Translations under genes and position numbers: made by a program
Shown: positions 22,021-30,245 of the stretch, in pieces
Position numbering within the stretch: the stretch's first letter is position 1
How the letters are laid out: each line of letters starts with the position of its first letter
Assembly: GCA_022784065.1 (NCBI GenBank)
Contig: JALFUO010000060.1
Span: forward strand, 1 to 46,500
DNA: 46,500 bases
Reading direction: 5' to 3'
DNA from: Bacteroidales bacterium
Lineage (GTDB): Bacteria > Bacteroidota > Bacteroidia > Bacteroidales > Bacteroidaceae
The notes under the pieces: generated by a model
What the model was told of the DNA's origin: nothing
Databases searched by the model: none
The model's input: the letters and a program-made list of their open reading frames with translations, nothing else

Positions 22021-24270
22021 ATGGATTTAATGTATTTAGGGATTCTCATATTCCTGTGCCTGCTTGCGACCTTCGACCTCTCGGTCGGCGTAGCCAACGA
22101 TGCTGTAAACTTCCTAAGTCCGGCGGTGGGCACGAAAGCCGCCAAGTTCCGCACTATTCTCACAGTTGCCGCACTTGGCATTTTTGTAGGCGCCTCCACG
22201 TCGAGCGGCATGATGGACATCGCACGCCACGGTATCCTCAACCCGCATTATTACACTTTGGACGACGTGATGTGCATCTTCCTCGCCGTGGCGGCGACGG
22301 ACGTTATTCTCCTCGACATCTTCAACACGCTGGGTATGCCCACCTCTACCACGGTGTCGATGGTGTTCGGCCTTCTGGGCGGCAGCACCGCACTTGCCAT
22401 GAGCAAGATGACGGCGGCGGGCCACACGTATGCCGAACTCATCAACACGGACAAGGCGTTGAGCGTAATTATCGGCATTTTCCTGAGCGTTGCCATAGCC
22501 TTCGTGTTCGGTTTAATCGTGATGTGGATTGCGCGTATCGTGTTCACATTCAACTATAAGAAGCACCTGCGTTGGAGCATTGCTATATTCGGCGGCGTGG
22601 GCGTTACGTCCATCTTCTATTTCCTGCTCGTGAGTGGCTTGCGCAACAGCCAGATCCTGAGCAGCATCGGCTGGACGCCGGATTGGATTGACGCGCACAA
22701 GGGCACTATCCTGCTCGTCAGTTTCGCGGCATTCACGGTGCTGATGGAACTGCTGCACTTGCTTAAAGTAAATATTTTCAAAATCATCGTGCTCTTCGGA
22801 ACATTCTCGCTGGCCATGGCCTTTGCGGGCAACGACCTCGTGAACTTTATCGGTACGCCGCTCGCCGGCTTGGAGGCATTCCTCGACTTCAGCCATAACG
22901 GCGCGGGGCAGAATGGCGAGCAATACGTAGTGCACGTGCTGGCCGGCGACTCTACCCTGCCAGGCAAGCAGTGGTTCCTCATCGGCGCGGGCATTATCAT
23001 GACCGTGGCCATCTGCACCTCTAAGAAGGCGCATAAGGTGATAGAGACTTCCGTGAGCCTGTCGCGGCAGGACGACGGCGAGGAAGTGTTCAGTTCCTCG
23101 AAAATCGCCCGAAAGACAGTGCGCTCGGTACTTGCCACCACGGCACAGATATCTAAATTCGTGCCCGAACGCGCGAAGAAATGGATTGATTCGCGTTTCG
23201 ACACAGAAGAAGTGCAGCTCAACGAAGGCGCAGCGTTCGACCTCGTGCGCGCTTCGGTGAACCTCGTTTTGGCAGGCTTGCTGATCGTTATCGGCACCAC
23301 GTTCCAACTGCCGCTCTCCACAACCTACGTGGCGTTTATGGTAGCAATGGGTTCGTCGCTCGCCGACCGCGCTTGGGGTCGCGAAACTGCTGTTTACCGC
23401 ATCACGGGCGTGATTACCGTGATCGGCGGCTGGTTCATCACAGCCGGCGCGGCCATGCTGCTCAGTTTCTTCATCGCCACCATCAACCACCTGGGCGGCT
23501 TCATTGCCATGCTGGTGGTGATTGCCACAGTGGCATTTGTCATCATCAACAACAACCGCAAGTTCAAGAAGAAGCAAGACAGCGAGAACGTCGACCTCGT
23601 GTTCCGCCAGTTGGTGCGCAGCCACGACAAGGAAGAAATATGGCAGTTGCTGCTGCAACACGTGCGCGAAACGCAGGGCACGCTCATTGACTTCACGCGC
23701 CAGGCTTTCCGCGACATCACCTACGGATTGATGCACGAGAACATCAAGTCGCTGCGCACCGCTGCCGCTGCTATCGAAGAGGAAAAGAGCGTGTGGAAAC
23801 GCTATCGCCGCAAGGAGATATTGGGTATGCGCAAAATCGACTACCTGCTTGCCGTGGAGAAAAACACGTGGTTCCACCTCGGCTGCAACAACGCCACACA
23901 GATAATTTATTGTCTCAAGCGTATGCTCGAGCCTATTAACGAGCATGTGGACAATAACTTTAATCCGATGCCGCAGGAATACGTGGAAGAATTTATCCCG
24001 ATATGCAACGACGTGGAGCAACTGCTCGAAAACGTGTCGCGCATGATCCGCTCCGGCAATTTCTCCAACGCCGACGAATACCTCGTTGAGGGCAACGCCA
24101 TCAAGAGCCGTATCTCGCAAATCCGCCACAAGCAACAGGAACAAATCCAGAAACTCGACAACAACATACGCACCACCCTGCTCTATCTGAGCACGTTGCA
24201 AGAAACGCAAGAGTTAGTAAGCATGGCCCGCCACTTGCTCCGCGCCAGCAAGAGGTTCCAGGTGTCGTAA
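22021..24270 (+). CDS. PiT-family inorganic phosphate transporter with C-terminal PhoU-like domain
   Basis: An inner-membrane phosphate permease, probably driven by an ion gradient. The 749-residue protein has the two inverted PiT signatures, SVGVANDAVNFLSPAVGTKA (21-40) and AGNDLVNFIGTPLAG (near 270-285), among about ten to twelve hydrophobic helices. After a last helix (GGFIAMLVVIATVAFVIINNN) comes a soluble region of roughly 220 residues with long helices (RQLVRSHDKEEIWQLLLQHV onward) like PhoU/DUF47 regulators. Classic PiT is about 420-500 residues, so the fused PhoU-like tail explains the length. ATG 22021 is placed well behind a perfect promoter. A hairpin and foldback R2 follow the stop codon. 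Confidence 0.92.
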   Translation: MDLMYLGILIFLCLLATFDLSVGVANDAVNFLSPAVGTKAAKFRTILTVAALGIFVGASTSSGMMDIARHGILNPHYYTLDDVMCIFLAVAATDVILLDIFNTLGMPTSTTVSMVFGLLGGSTALAMSKMTAAGHTYAELINTDKALSVIIGIFLSVAIAFVFGLIVMWIARIVFTFNYKKHLRWSIAIFGGVGVTSIFYFLLVSGLRNSQILSSIGWTPDWIDAHKGTILLVSFAAFTVLMELLHLLKVNIFKIIVLFGTFSLAMAFAGNDLVNFIGTPLAGLEAFLDFSHNGAGQNGEQYVVHVLAGDSTLPGKQWFLIGAGIIMTVAICTSKKAHKVIETSVSLSRQDDGEEVFSSSKIARKTVRSVLATTAQISKFVPERAKKWIDSRFDTEEVQLNEGAAFDLVRASVNLVLAGLLIVIGTTFQLPLSTTYVAFMVAMGSSLADRAWGRETAVYRITGVITVIGGWFITAGAAMLLSFFIATINHLGGFIAMLVVIATVAFVIINNNRKFKKKQDSENVDLVFRQLVRSHDKEEIWQLLLQHVRETQGTLIDFTRQAFRDITYGLMHENIKSLRTAAAAIEEEKSVWKRYRRKEILGMRKIDYLLAVEKNTWFHLGCNNATQIIYCLKRMLEPINEHVDNNFNPMPQEYVEEFIPICNDVEQLLENVSRMIRSGNFSNADEYLVEGNAIKSRISQIRHKQQEQIQKLDNNIRTTLLYLSTLQETQELVSMARHLLRASKRFQVS

Positions 24271-24690
24271 ACTTGGCTGTTTTTCTTGACAAAAACAGTA
24301 AAAACCGCTTGCCCTGTGTGGCTATCGCTTGCCTTATCCGATAAACCCCGAGCCTGAAAACAGTGCTTTCGTCTCGTGATTTATCTGCTAAGGCGGCGGT
24401 CGGTTCCCGCCCGCCCACACAGGACAAGCAAAAAAACAGAAAAAAGTAAAGCATTCCTTCTTTGCTTTTACAATAAAAAGAAATTGTCAACTTTTTTCTG
24501 TTTTTTGCTTGCCGAGTTTGAAGCGGGCGGGAACCGACCGCAGACGCAGGAATTAAGGACAAGCGTGAGCCGATTAGGCTCACAGGCTTGGCGTTAAGAC
24601 CGGCGGCAGGCCCTTGGGCTTCAAACGAAGCAAGCGGTTTTGAATGTTTTTGTCAAAAACCCCAACACACTGAATGAGCATTTTATAACT
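24271..24690. other. Foldback-dominated gap between PiT and HisC-like genes
   Basis: These 420 bp hold no believable gene. Directly after the PiT stop codon is hairpin CTGTTTTT-CTTGAC-AAAAACAG (24277-24298), a possible terminator that is also the left outer arm of the foldback R2 (24277-24659). The last 30 bp before the HisC-like ATG are AT-rich. Confidence 0.75.
24277..24659. repeat. 383-bp nested foldback element R2
   Basis: Outer arms: 24280-24312 and 24630-24659 are inverse copies (TTTTTGACAAAAACA then AAAACCGCTTGC, with small differences). Inner arms: 24396-24414 against 24523-24541 (19 bp, perfect), and 24428-24447 against 24490-24508 (about 19 bp, one extra A). A perfect hairpin GTGAGCC-GATTA-GGCTCAC is at 24565-24583. 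Overall size is close to R1 but the sequence is unrelated. Confidence 0.8.
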
Positions 24691-25662
24691 ATGCACCACC
24701 TCATACGCTCCAACATATATAAGTTGCTCGACAACCCTGCCGATAACAACAAGCCGGCAGAGGGAAAAGCCGCGCCGTCGCCCTTCGACCGTTTCGAGGG
24801 ACTGCGTGGCATCAATCCCGCGTGCATCTTCGGGCCTTATGCCACGGGCGTAGCAGGACTGATTGACCTGATGATGCGCGTCTTTTGCACACCGCAATAC
24901 GACAATATCCTGATTGCCCGCCCCTGCGACGAGGCGTGGTTGCGGTTGGCAAGGTTCAACGACGTGGAATATCGCTGCACGGACATCGCCTCTGACCTCA
25001 CGCCCGATGCCGCCGCCATTAAAACCACAAAGAACAATCGCAGCAAACTCCTGCTGCTCAGCCACCCGAACAGCGTGCTCGGCAGCCTTGTAGGTACAGA
25101 GCGGGCAAGAGAAATTGCGGCGGATTTCGAGGGGCTGACCGTTGTGGACGAAAGCCTGCTCGACTTCTCCGGCAAGCCCTCCCTGCTGCCGCTGCTGAGC
25201 GAGAACAGGCGCATTGTTATCCTGCGCAGCGTGTACCGCCAAAGCACCGATGAGCAGCCGCTCGGCTTTGCCATCGCCGCGCCCGAGACGGTGCGGGTGT
25301 TGCAAAAGGCAGGCACGCTGCTCGGCACATACGACCCCGACTGGCAAGCGGCGGCTAACCGGCAGAAAGCCTACAACGACGTACACACCTGGCGCTGCAC
25401 CCTCATCGACGAACGGCGCAAAGTAGCCCCCGCCATTGCCCAACTGCCCGTCTGCACCGGAGTGCTGCCCGGTTTCGGCGACTTCGTGGTGGCGCGCTTC
25501 AAGAACGCCGAGCGCGTGGCGCAAAGGCTCGCCGAGGAAGGCATACCTTTCAAGAAGCTCACGGAACTGGAAGGCTACGACGACTGTCTGCGCCTGCCCA
25601 TACGCCTGCCACACCAAAACTCCGAACTGCTGCGCGTGCTGCGCACACACAACCTGCATTGA
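24691..25662 (+). CDS. HisC-like fold-type I aminotransferase homologue lacking the PLP lysine
   Basis: The 323-residue protein resembles histidinol-phosphate aminotransferase: LIRSNIYKL at the start, SHPNSVLG (124-131) where HisC has NPNNPTG, VVDESLLDF (151-159) for VVDEAYIDF with the PLP-ring Asp153, and a C-terminal FGDFVVARFK...DCLRLPIRLPHQNSELL segment. The usual RTFSK, which carries the Schiff-base lysine, reads RSVYR, putting Arg183 at the lysine position; the following glycine loop is altered too. It is shorter than usual (about 350). It may be a non-catalytic or repurposed homologue. ATG 24691 is chosen; a codon at 24640 would start inside foldback R2. No cobalamin or histidine genes are adjacent. 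Confidence 0.75.
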   Translation: MHHLIRSNIYKLLDNPADNNKPAEGKAAPSPFDRFEGLRGINPACIFGPYATGVAGLIDLMMRVFCTPQYDNILIARPCDEAWLRLARFNDVEYRCTDIASDLTPDAAAIKTTKNNRSKLLLLSHPNSVLGSLVGTERAREIAADFEGLTVVDESLLDFSGKPSLLPLLSENRRIVILRSVYRQSTDEQPLGFAIAAPETVRVLQKAGTLLGTYDPDWQAAANRQKAYNDVHTWRCTLIDERRKVAPAIAQLPVCTGVLPGFGDFVVARFKNAERVAQRLAEEGIPFKKLTELEGYDDCLRLPIRLPHQNSELLRVLRTHNLH

Positions 25663-25668
25663 AAGGCC

Positions 25669-25700
25669 AGTAGGGGCGGTTTTCAAAAACCCCCCTACTC
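25669..25700. repeat. Family B palindromic repeat
   Basis: AGTAGGGGCGGTTTTC followed by AAAAACCCCCCTACTC is an almost perfect palindrome, the best solo copy in the window. It starts 7 bp after the HisC-like stop codon. A TTTACTCGTAAACTCGTTT stretch near 25742 resembles the ends of family A. Confidence 0.75.
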
Positions 25701-25862
25701 GGATAAGACGAGCCATAGAAAGCAACAGGCATTCCCGCATAGTTTACTCGTAAACTCGTTTCTTGTTTGCCAAAACCGTTACAAAAATGCTAAATCTCGA
25801 AAAATACGGGAGGAAACGGCATTTTATGCGCAGAAAACAGGCTTTCTTTTATGGGAAAAATA

Positions 25863-25870
25863 TAAATTTG
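25863..25870 (+). promoter_or_regulatory. -7 box of galE
   Basis: TAAATTTG is an exact TAnnTTTG match, 55 bp before the galE ATG. No TTTG is seen at the right distance upstream, only TTTC. Confidence 0.5.
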
Positions 25871-25924
25871 CCGTAATAAAGCACCCAAAGCAAACAACAA
25901 CTCTTTTCAAAATATTAAACCACC

Positions 25925-26965
25925 ATGAAAAAGACAATTTTGGTGACTGGCGGTACCGGTTTCATCGGTTCGCACACCACCGTAGAACTGCAAAACGCCG
26001 GTTACGACGTTGTAATTGTGGACAATCTCAGCAACTCGCAAGCAGATGTCGTAGACGGCATCGAGAAAATCACGGGCATTCGCCCCGCCTTCGAGGAAGT
26101 AGACTGCTGCGACCTCGCCGGTCTTGAAGCCGTTTTCCAAAAATATCCCGGCATTCAGGGCATTATCCACTTCGCCGCTTCCAAGGCAGTGGGCGAAAGC
26201 GTGGAGAAACCCCTGATGTACTACGAAAACAACCTCCTCAGCCTCATCAACCTCTTGAAACTGATGCCCAAGTACGACGTTAAGGGTATCATCTTCTCTT
26301 CTTCCTGCACCGTTTACGGCCAGCCCGATCCCGAAAACCTGCCCGTTACGGAAGAAGCCCCGATCAAGAAGGCTGAAAGCCCCTACGGCAACACAAAGCA
26401 AATCAACGAGGAAATCGTGCAGGACTACGTGAAGAGCGGCGCACCCATCTCCGCTATCCTGCTGCGCTACTTCAACCCCATCGGCTCGCACCCCTCTGGC
26501 ATCATTGGCGAAATGCCTAATGGCGTTCCCGCTAACCTTATCCCCTACCTCACGCAAACGGCTATCGGCATCCGTCCCTGCCTCTCCGTGTTCGGCGATG
26601 ACTACGACACGCCCGACGGCTCCTGCATCCGCGACTTCATCTACGTGCTCGACCTCGCTAAGGCACACGTGGCAGCCATGGCACGCATTCTCGAAGGCAA
26701 GAACACCGAACCCGTGGAAATCTACAACGTGGGCACGGGCAACGGCGTGAGCGTGTTCGAACTGATTAACACGTTCGAGAAATGCACCGGCGTGAAACTC
26801 AACTACAAGGTTGCTCCCCGTCGCCCGGGCGACATCGAAAAGGTTTGGGGCAACGTGGATAAGGCCAACAAGGTGCTCGGCTGGAAAGCCGTTCACACGC
26901 TCGAAGAAGCCCTCTCTTCTGCTTGGAACTGGCAGAAAGTGCTGCGTGAGCGCGGCATCATGTAA
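25925..26965 (+). CDS. galE: GalE, UDP-glucose 4-epimerase
   Basis: GalE interconverts UDP-glucose and UDP-galactose with bound NAD, feeding the Leloir pathway and surface polysaccharide synthesis. The 346-residue extended SDR protein has the NAD loop GGTGFIGSH (9-17), HFAASKAVGES, the Ser site SSSCTVYG (125-132) and the catalytic Tyr154-xxx-Lys158 in SPYGNTK. A RYFNPIGSHPSG segment and the sugar-site GDDYDTPDGSCIRDFIYV follow. Length is normal. It stands alone between its own promoter and a terminator. Confidence 0.97.
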   Translation: MKKTILVTGGTGFIGSHTTVELQNAGYDVVIVDNLSNSQADVVDGIEKITGIRPAFEEVDCCDLAGLEAVFQKYPGIQGIIHFAASKAVGESVEKPLMYYENNLLSLINLLKLMPKYDVKGIIFSSSCTVYGQPDPENLPVTEEAPIKKAESPYGNTKQINEEIVQDYVKSGAPISAILLRYFNPIGSHPSGIIGEMPNGVPANLIPYLTQTAIGIRPCLSVFGDDYDTPDGSCIRDFIYVLDLAKAHVAAMARILEGKNTEPVEIYNVGTGNGVSVFELINTFEKCTGVKLNYKVAPRRPGDIEKVWGNVDKANKVLGWKAVHTLEEALSSAWNWQKVLRERGIM

Positions 26966-26979
26966 GCCATAAACGACAT

Positions 26980-27043
26980 ACGGATACCATCGGCAGGCAT
27001 ATCCTTGGGAAAGGACATTCCAAGCCAATGGTATCCGTTTTTA
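26980..27043 (+). terminator. Terminator of galE
   Basis: ACGGATACCAT (26980-26990) pairs with ATGGTATCCGT (27028-27038), followed by a T run. The long loop contains a smaller hairpin ATCCTT-GGG-AAAGGA. Confidence 0.82.
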
Positions 27044-27089
27044 TAGATATTGGAGAACTCTATATAGAATAAAACTCCCCTAAAAAGAA

Positions 27090-28226
27090 ATGCCTCCCTA
27101 TTACCTCATCGAAGAAGACCTGCTGCGGCGCAACCTCGCGCTCATCAAAAGCATTGCCGACCGCGCCGGCGTGGAGTTTATCCTCGCCTTCAAGGCCTTT
27201 GCCCTTTGGAAAACCTTTCCCATATTCCGCGAATACATCTCTCACACCACTGCATCGTCACCCTATGAGGCGCGGCTTGCCTTCGAGGAATTCGGCTCAA
27301 AGGCACACACTTATTCCCCAGCATACGAAGAGGACACTTTCGAGGACATCATAAAGTATAGCAGCCACATCTCGTTCAACTCGCTCACGCAATTTGCCCG
27401 TTTCGCGCCGCGCGCCTCGGCAGCCGGCGTGTCGTGCGGCTTGCGCATCAATCCCGAGTACAGCGAGATAGAGACAGAACTCTATAACCCCTGCGCCCCC
27501 GGCTCGCGCTTTGGCATCACCGCCGACAAAATGCCGGAAGTCCTGCCCGAAGGCGTTGAAGGCTTCCATTGCCACTGCCATTGCGAAAGCACATCGTACA
27601 CCTTGGAGCATACCTTGGAGCATATAGAAAGCAAGTTCGGCAAATGGCTCGACAAAATAAAATGGCTCAACCTCGGCGGCGGACATCTCGTGACGCGCAA
27701 AGACTACGACACGGAGCACCTCATCGGCCTGCTCAAAGCCCTGCGGCAAAGGCATCCCAACCTTAGCATCATTCTCGAGCCGGGCTCGGCTTTTGCCTGG
27801 CAAACGGGGCCGCTCGTGAGCGAAGTGGTGGACATCGTAGAAAACAGCGGCATAAAAACCGCCATACTCAACGTCAGCTTCACCTGCCACATGCCCGACT
27901 GCCTCGAAATGCCCTACCACCCCGCCGTGCGCGGCGCGGAAACGCTCGCAGATGAAGCGGCGAAAGGACTGGAAACGGCAGAGAACGTGTACCGCCTCGG
28001 CGGCAACTCCTGCCTCTCGGGCGATTTCATGGGTTACTGGCGGTTTGAAAAACCGCTGCGCGTAGGCGACGCCGTTATCTTTGAGGACATGATACACTAC
28101 ACGACCGTCAAGACAAACATGTTCAACGGCATACCCCACCCCGCCCTCGCCATAAAGCGCAGCAACGGCACGATAGAAACGCTCCGCACTTTCCGTTACG
28201 AAGATTACCGAGACAGAATGGACTGA
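27090..28226 (+). CDS. nspC: NspC, carboxynorspermidine decarboxylase
   Basis: NspC decarboxylates carboxyspermidine or carboxynorspermidine with PLP, the last step of the alternative polyamine pathway. The 378-residue protein is an alanine-racemase-fold decarboxylase. The PLP lysine is Lys35 in ILAFKAFALW, then GLRINPEYSE, the HCHCHCES segment, the phosphate-site NLGGGHLVT, and the C-terminal NSCLSGDFMG with the active-site Cys. ATG 27090 follows the galE terminator. The OPT transporter gene starts 39 bp downstream on the same strand; whether it moves polyamine-related substrates is unknown. The partner dehydrogenase is not in the window. Confidence 0.93.
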   Translation: MPPYYLIEEDLLRRNLALIKSIADRAGVEFILAFKAFALWKTFPIFREYISHTTASSPYEARLAFEEFGSKAHTYSPAYEEDTFEDIIKYSSHISFNSLTQFARFAPRASAAGVSCGLRINPEYSEIETELYNPCAPGSRFGITADKMPEVLPEGVEGFHCHCHCESTSYTLEHTLEHIESKFGKWLDKIKWLNLGGGHLVTRKDYDTEHLIGLLKALRQRHPNLSIILEPGSAFAWQTGPLVSEVVDIVENSGIKTAILNVSFTCHMPDCLEMPYHPAVRGAETLADEAAKGLETAENVYRLGGNSCLSGDFMGYWRFEKPLRVGDAVIFEDMIHYTTVKTNMFNGIPHPALAIKRSNGTIETLRTFRYEDYRDRMD

Positions 28227-28234
28227 CCACTCGA

Positions 28235-28254
28235 TACACAATATTATATATATA
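28235..28254. repeat. AT-rich motif copy M4 (reverse orientation)
   Basis: ACACAATATTATATATATA is the inverse of the motif at the rpe start, between nspC and the OPT gene, 11 bp before the ATG. Confidence 0.45.
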
Positions 28255-28265
28255 GACACAGAAAA

Positions 28266-30227
28266 ATGAAAGAGACCAACCTCCCTGAAAATGCCTTCCG
28301 CGAACTGAAAGAAGGCGAACAGTACGAACCGTTGATGAAGCCCGGACGCACTTACCGCGAGGTAACGCCGTGGTCCATATTCTGGGGCTTGCTCATGGCC
28401 GTCATCTTCTCGGCCGCAACGGCCTATCTCGGCCTTAAAGTGGGGCAAGTGTTTGAAGCCGCCATTCCCATCACGATTATCGCCGTGGGCCTCTCCGGCG
28501 CAACGCACCGCAAAGACCCGCTCGGCGAAAACGTCATCATCCAAAGCATCGGTGCCTGCTCGGGCATGATTGTGGCCGGCGCCATCTTCACCCTGCCCGC
28601 GCTCTACATACTCCAAAACAAATATCCCGACCTGACCGTGAACTTCATGCAGGTGTTCCTCGCCTCGCTCTTGGGCGGCGTGCTCGGTATCCTGTTCCTC
28701 ATACCTTTCCGCAAGTATTTCGTGAAAGATATGCACGGCAAATATCCGTTCCCCGAGGCGACTGCCTCCACGCAGGTGCTGCTGTCGGGCGAGAAGAGCG
28801 GCAACCAAACGATGCCGCTGCTCGTGGCAGGTCTAATCGGAGGGCTGTATGACTTTGCCGTGGCTTCGTTCGGCGCGTGGACGGAGAATTTCACGAGCCG
28901 CGTCACGGAATTCAGCGCTATGCTCACGGAAAAGACCAAAGTGCTGTTTAGCATCAACACGAGCGCGGCACTCCTCGGCATGGGCTATATCGTAGGCCTG
29001 AAATACGCCGCAATCATCTGCGCCGGTTCGGTGCTCGTGTGGTGGCTTATCGTTCCCGGCATCGCCTTCATCTTCCCCGACCTCGAAGTGACGGCCGGCG
29101 TAACGGCTGCAAGCGCGTCGGCCGAGCAACTCTTCTCTTACGCCAAGAGCATCGGCATTGGCGGCATCGCCATGGCGGGCATCATCGGTGTGGTGAAAAG
29201 CCGTGGCGTGATTAAGAGCGCGTTCAGTTTGATGGGCAAGGTGTTCCACAAAGGCGGACAGGAAGAAGAAACGCAGCGCACGCAGAAAGACCTTTCGATG
29301 AAAATCATCGGCATCGGTTCGCTGCTCACAATCATCGCCACCGCCCTCTTCTTCTACTTCGACGTGATGAGCGGCAACCTGCTCTTCACGGTAGTGGGCA
29401 TTGTCATCGTGGCCGTCATCGCCTTCCTCTTCACCACCGTTGCCGCCAACGCTATCGCCATCGTCGGCTCCAACCCCGTAAGCGGCATGACGCTGATGAC
29501 GCTCATTCTGTCCTCCATCATCATGGTGCTCGTAGGCCTGAAAGGCACGGGCGGCATGGTAGCGGCACTGATTATGGGCGGCGTGGTTTGCACCGCCTTG
29601 GCCAGTGCGGGCGCGTTCATCACCGACCTCAAAATAGGCTATTGGCTCGGCAGCACGCCGAAGTATCAGGAAACTTACAAGTTCCTCGGCATCCTCGTAT
29701 CGGCAGCCACCGTGGGCGGTGTGATTATGATTTTGAACAAGGCCTACGGCTTCACGCCCGACAACGCCGACGTTATGGCCGCTCCGCAGGCCCGCGCCAT
29801 GGCTGCCGTGATTGAGCCGCTGATGTCTGGGGAGGGCGCACCGTGGCTGCTCTACGGCATCGGCGCAGTCATCGCCCTCGTGCTCAATGCCTGCGGCATC
29901 TCCGCCCTTGCGTTCGCCCTCGGCATGTTCATTCCCTTGCAACTCAACCTGCCCCTCATCGTGGGCGGCGCAGTGAACTATTTCGTCACCACGCGCTCCA
30001 AGGACGCTGAGGTGAACCGCCAGCGCGGCGAAAAGGGCACGCTCCTCGCCTCGGGCTTCATAGCCGGCGGCGCACTGATGGGCGTTGTCAGCGCGGCATT
30101 GCAGTTTGGCGGCGTGCAGCTCGCGCTCACCGAATGGACGCAGACGGCATGGGCTGAATGGCTCTCGCTGGCCATGTATGCCGCACTCATTATATATTTA
30201 TATAAGGCTTCTTTGAAAATCAAATAA
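28266..30227 (+). CDS. OPT-family oligopeptide transporter
   Basis: A 653-residue inner-membrane transporter of the OPT family, which moves small peptides or metal chelates with protons. It opens with a polar cytoplasmic segment, then EVTPWSIFWGLLMAVIFSAATAYLGLKVGQ, the conserved first helices of the family. About fifteen hydrophobic segments follow, with loops such as RKYFVKDMHGKYPFPEATAS. Substrate is not readable. ATG 28266 is chosen. It sits between nspC and tamB with gaps of 39 and 18 bp, so it may be expressed with them. Confidence 0.9.
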   Translation: MKETNLPENAFRELKEGEQYEPLMKPGRTYREVTPWSIFWGLLMAVIFSAATAYLGLKVGQVFEAAIPITIIAVGLSGATHRKDPLGENVIIQSIGACSGMIVAGAIFTLPALYILQNKYPDLTVNFMQVFLASLLGGVLGILFLIPFRKYFVKDMHGKYPFPEATASTQVLLSGEKSGNQTMPLLVAGLIGGLYDFAVASFGAWTENFTSRVTEFSAMLTEKTKVLFSINTSAALLGMGYIVGLKYAAIICAGSVLVWWLIVPGIAFIFPDLEVTAGVTAASASAEQLFSYAKSIGIGGIAMAGIIGVVKSRGVIKSAFSLMGKVFHKGGQEEETQRTQKDLSMKIIGIGSLLTIIATALFFYFDVMSGNLLFTVVGIVIVAVIAFLFTTVAANAIAIVGSNPVSGMTLMTLILSSIIMVLVGLKGTGGMVAALIMGGVVCTALASAGAFITDLKIGYWLGSTPKYQETYKFLGILVSAATVGGVIMILNKAYGFTPDNADVMAAPQARAMAAVIEPLMSGEGAPWLLYGIGAVIALVLNACGISALAFALGMFIPLQLNLPLIVGGAVNYFVTTRSKDAEVNRQRGEKGTLLASGFIAGGALMGVVSAALQFGGVQLALTEWTQTAWAEWLSLAMYAALIIYLYKASLKIK

Positions 30228-30245
30228 AGGCTTAGGAAAGAGCAT

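Noticed and set aside
24640-24690. Start of the HisC-like gene at 24640
   Set aside because: The first 17 codons lie in the right arm of foldback R2; ATG 24691 begins the LIRSNIYKL segment typical of HisC.
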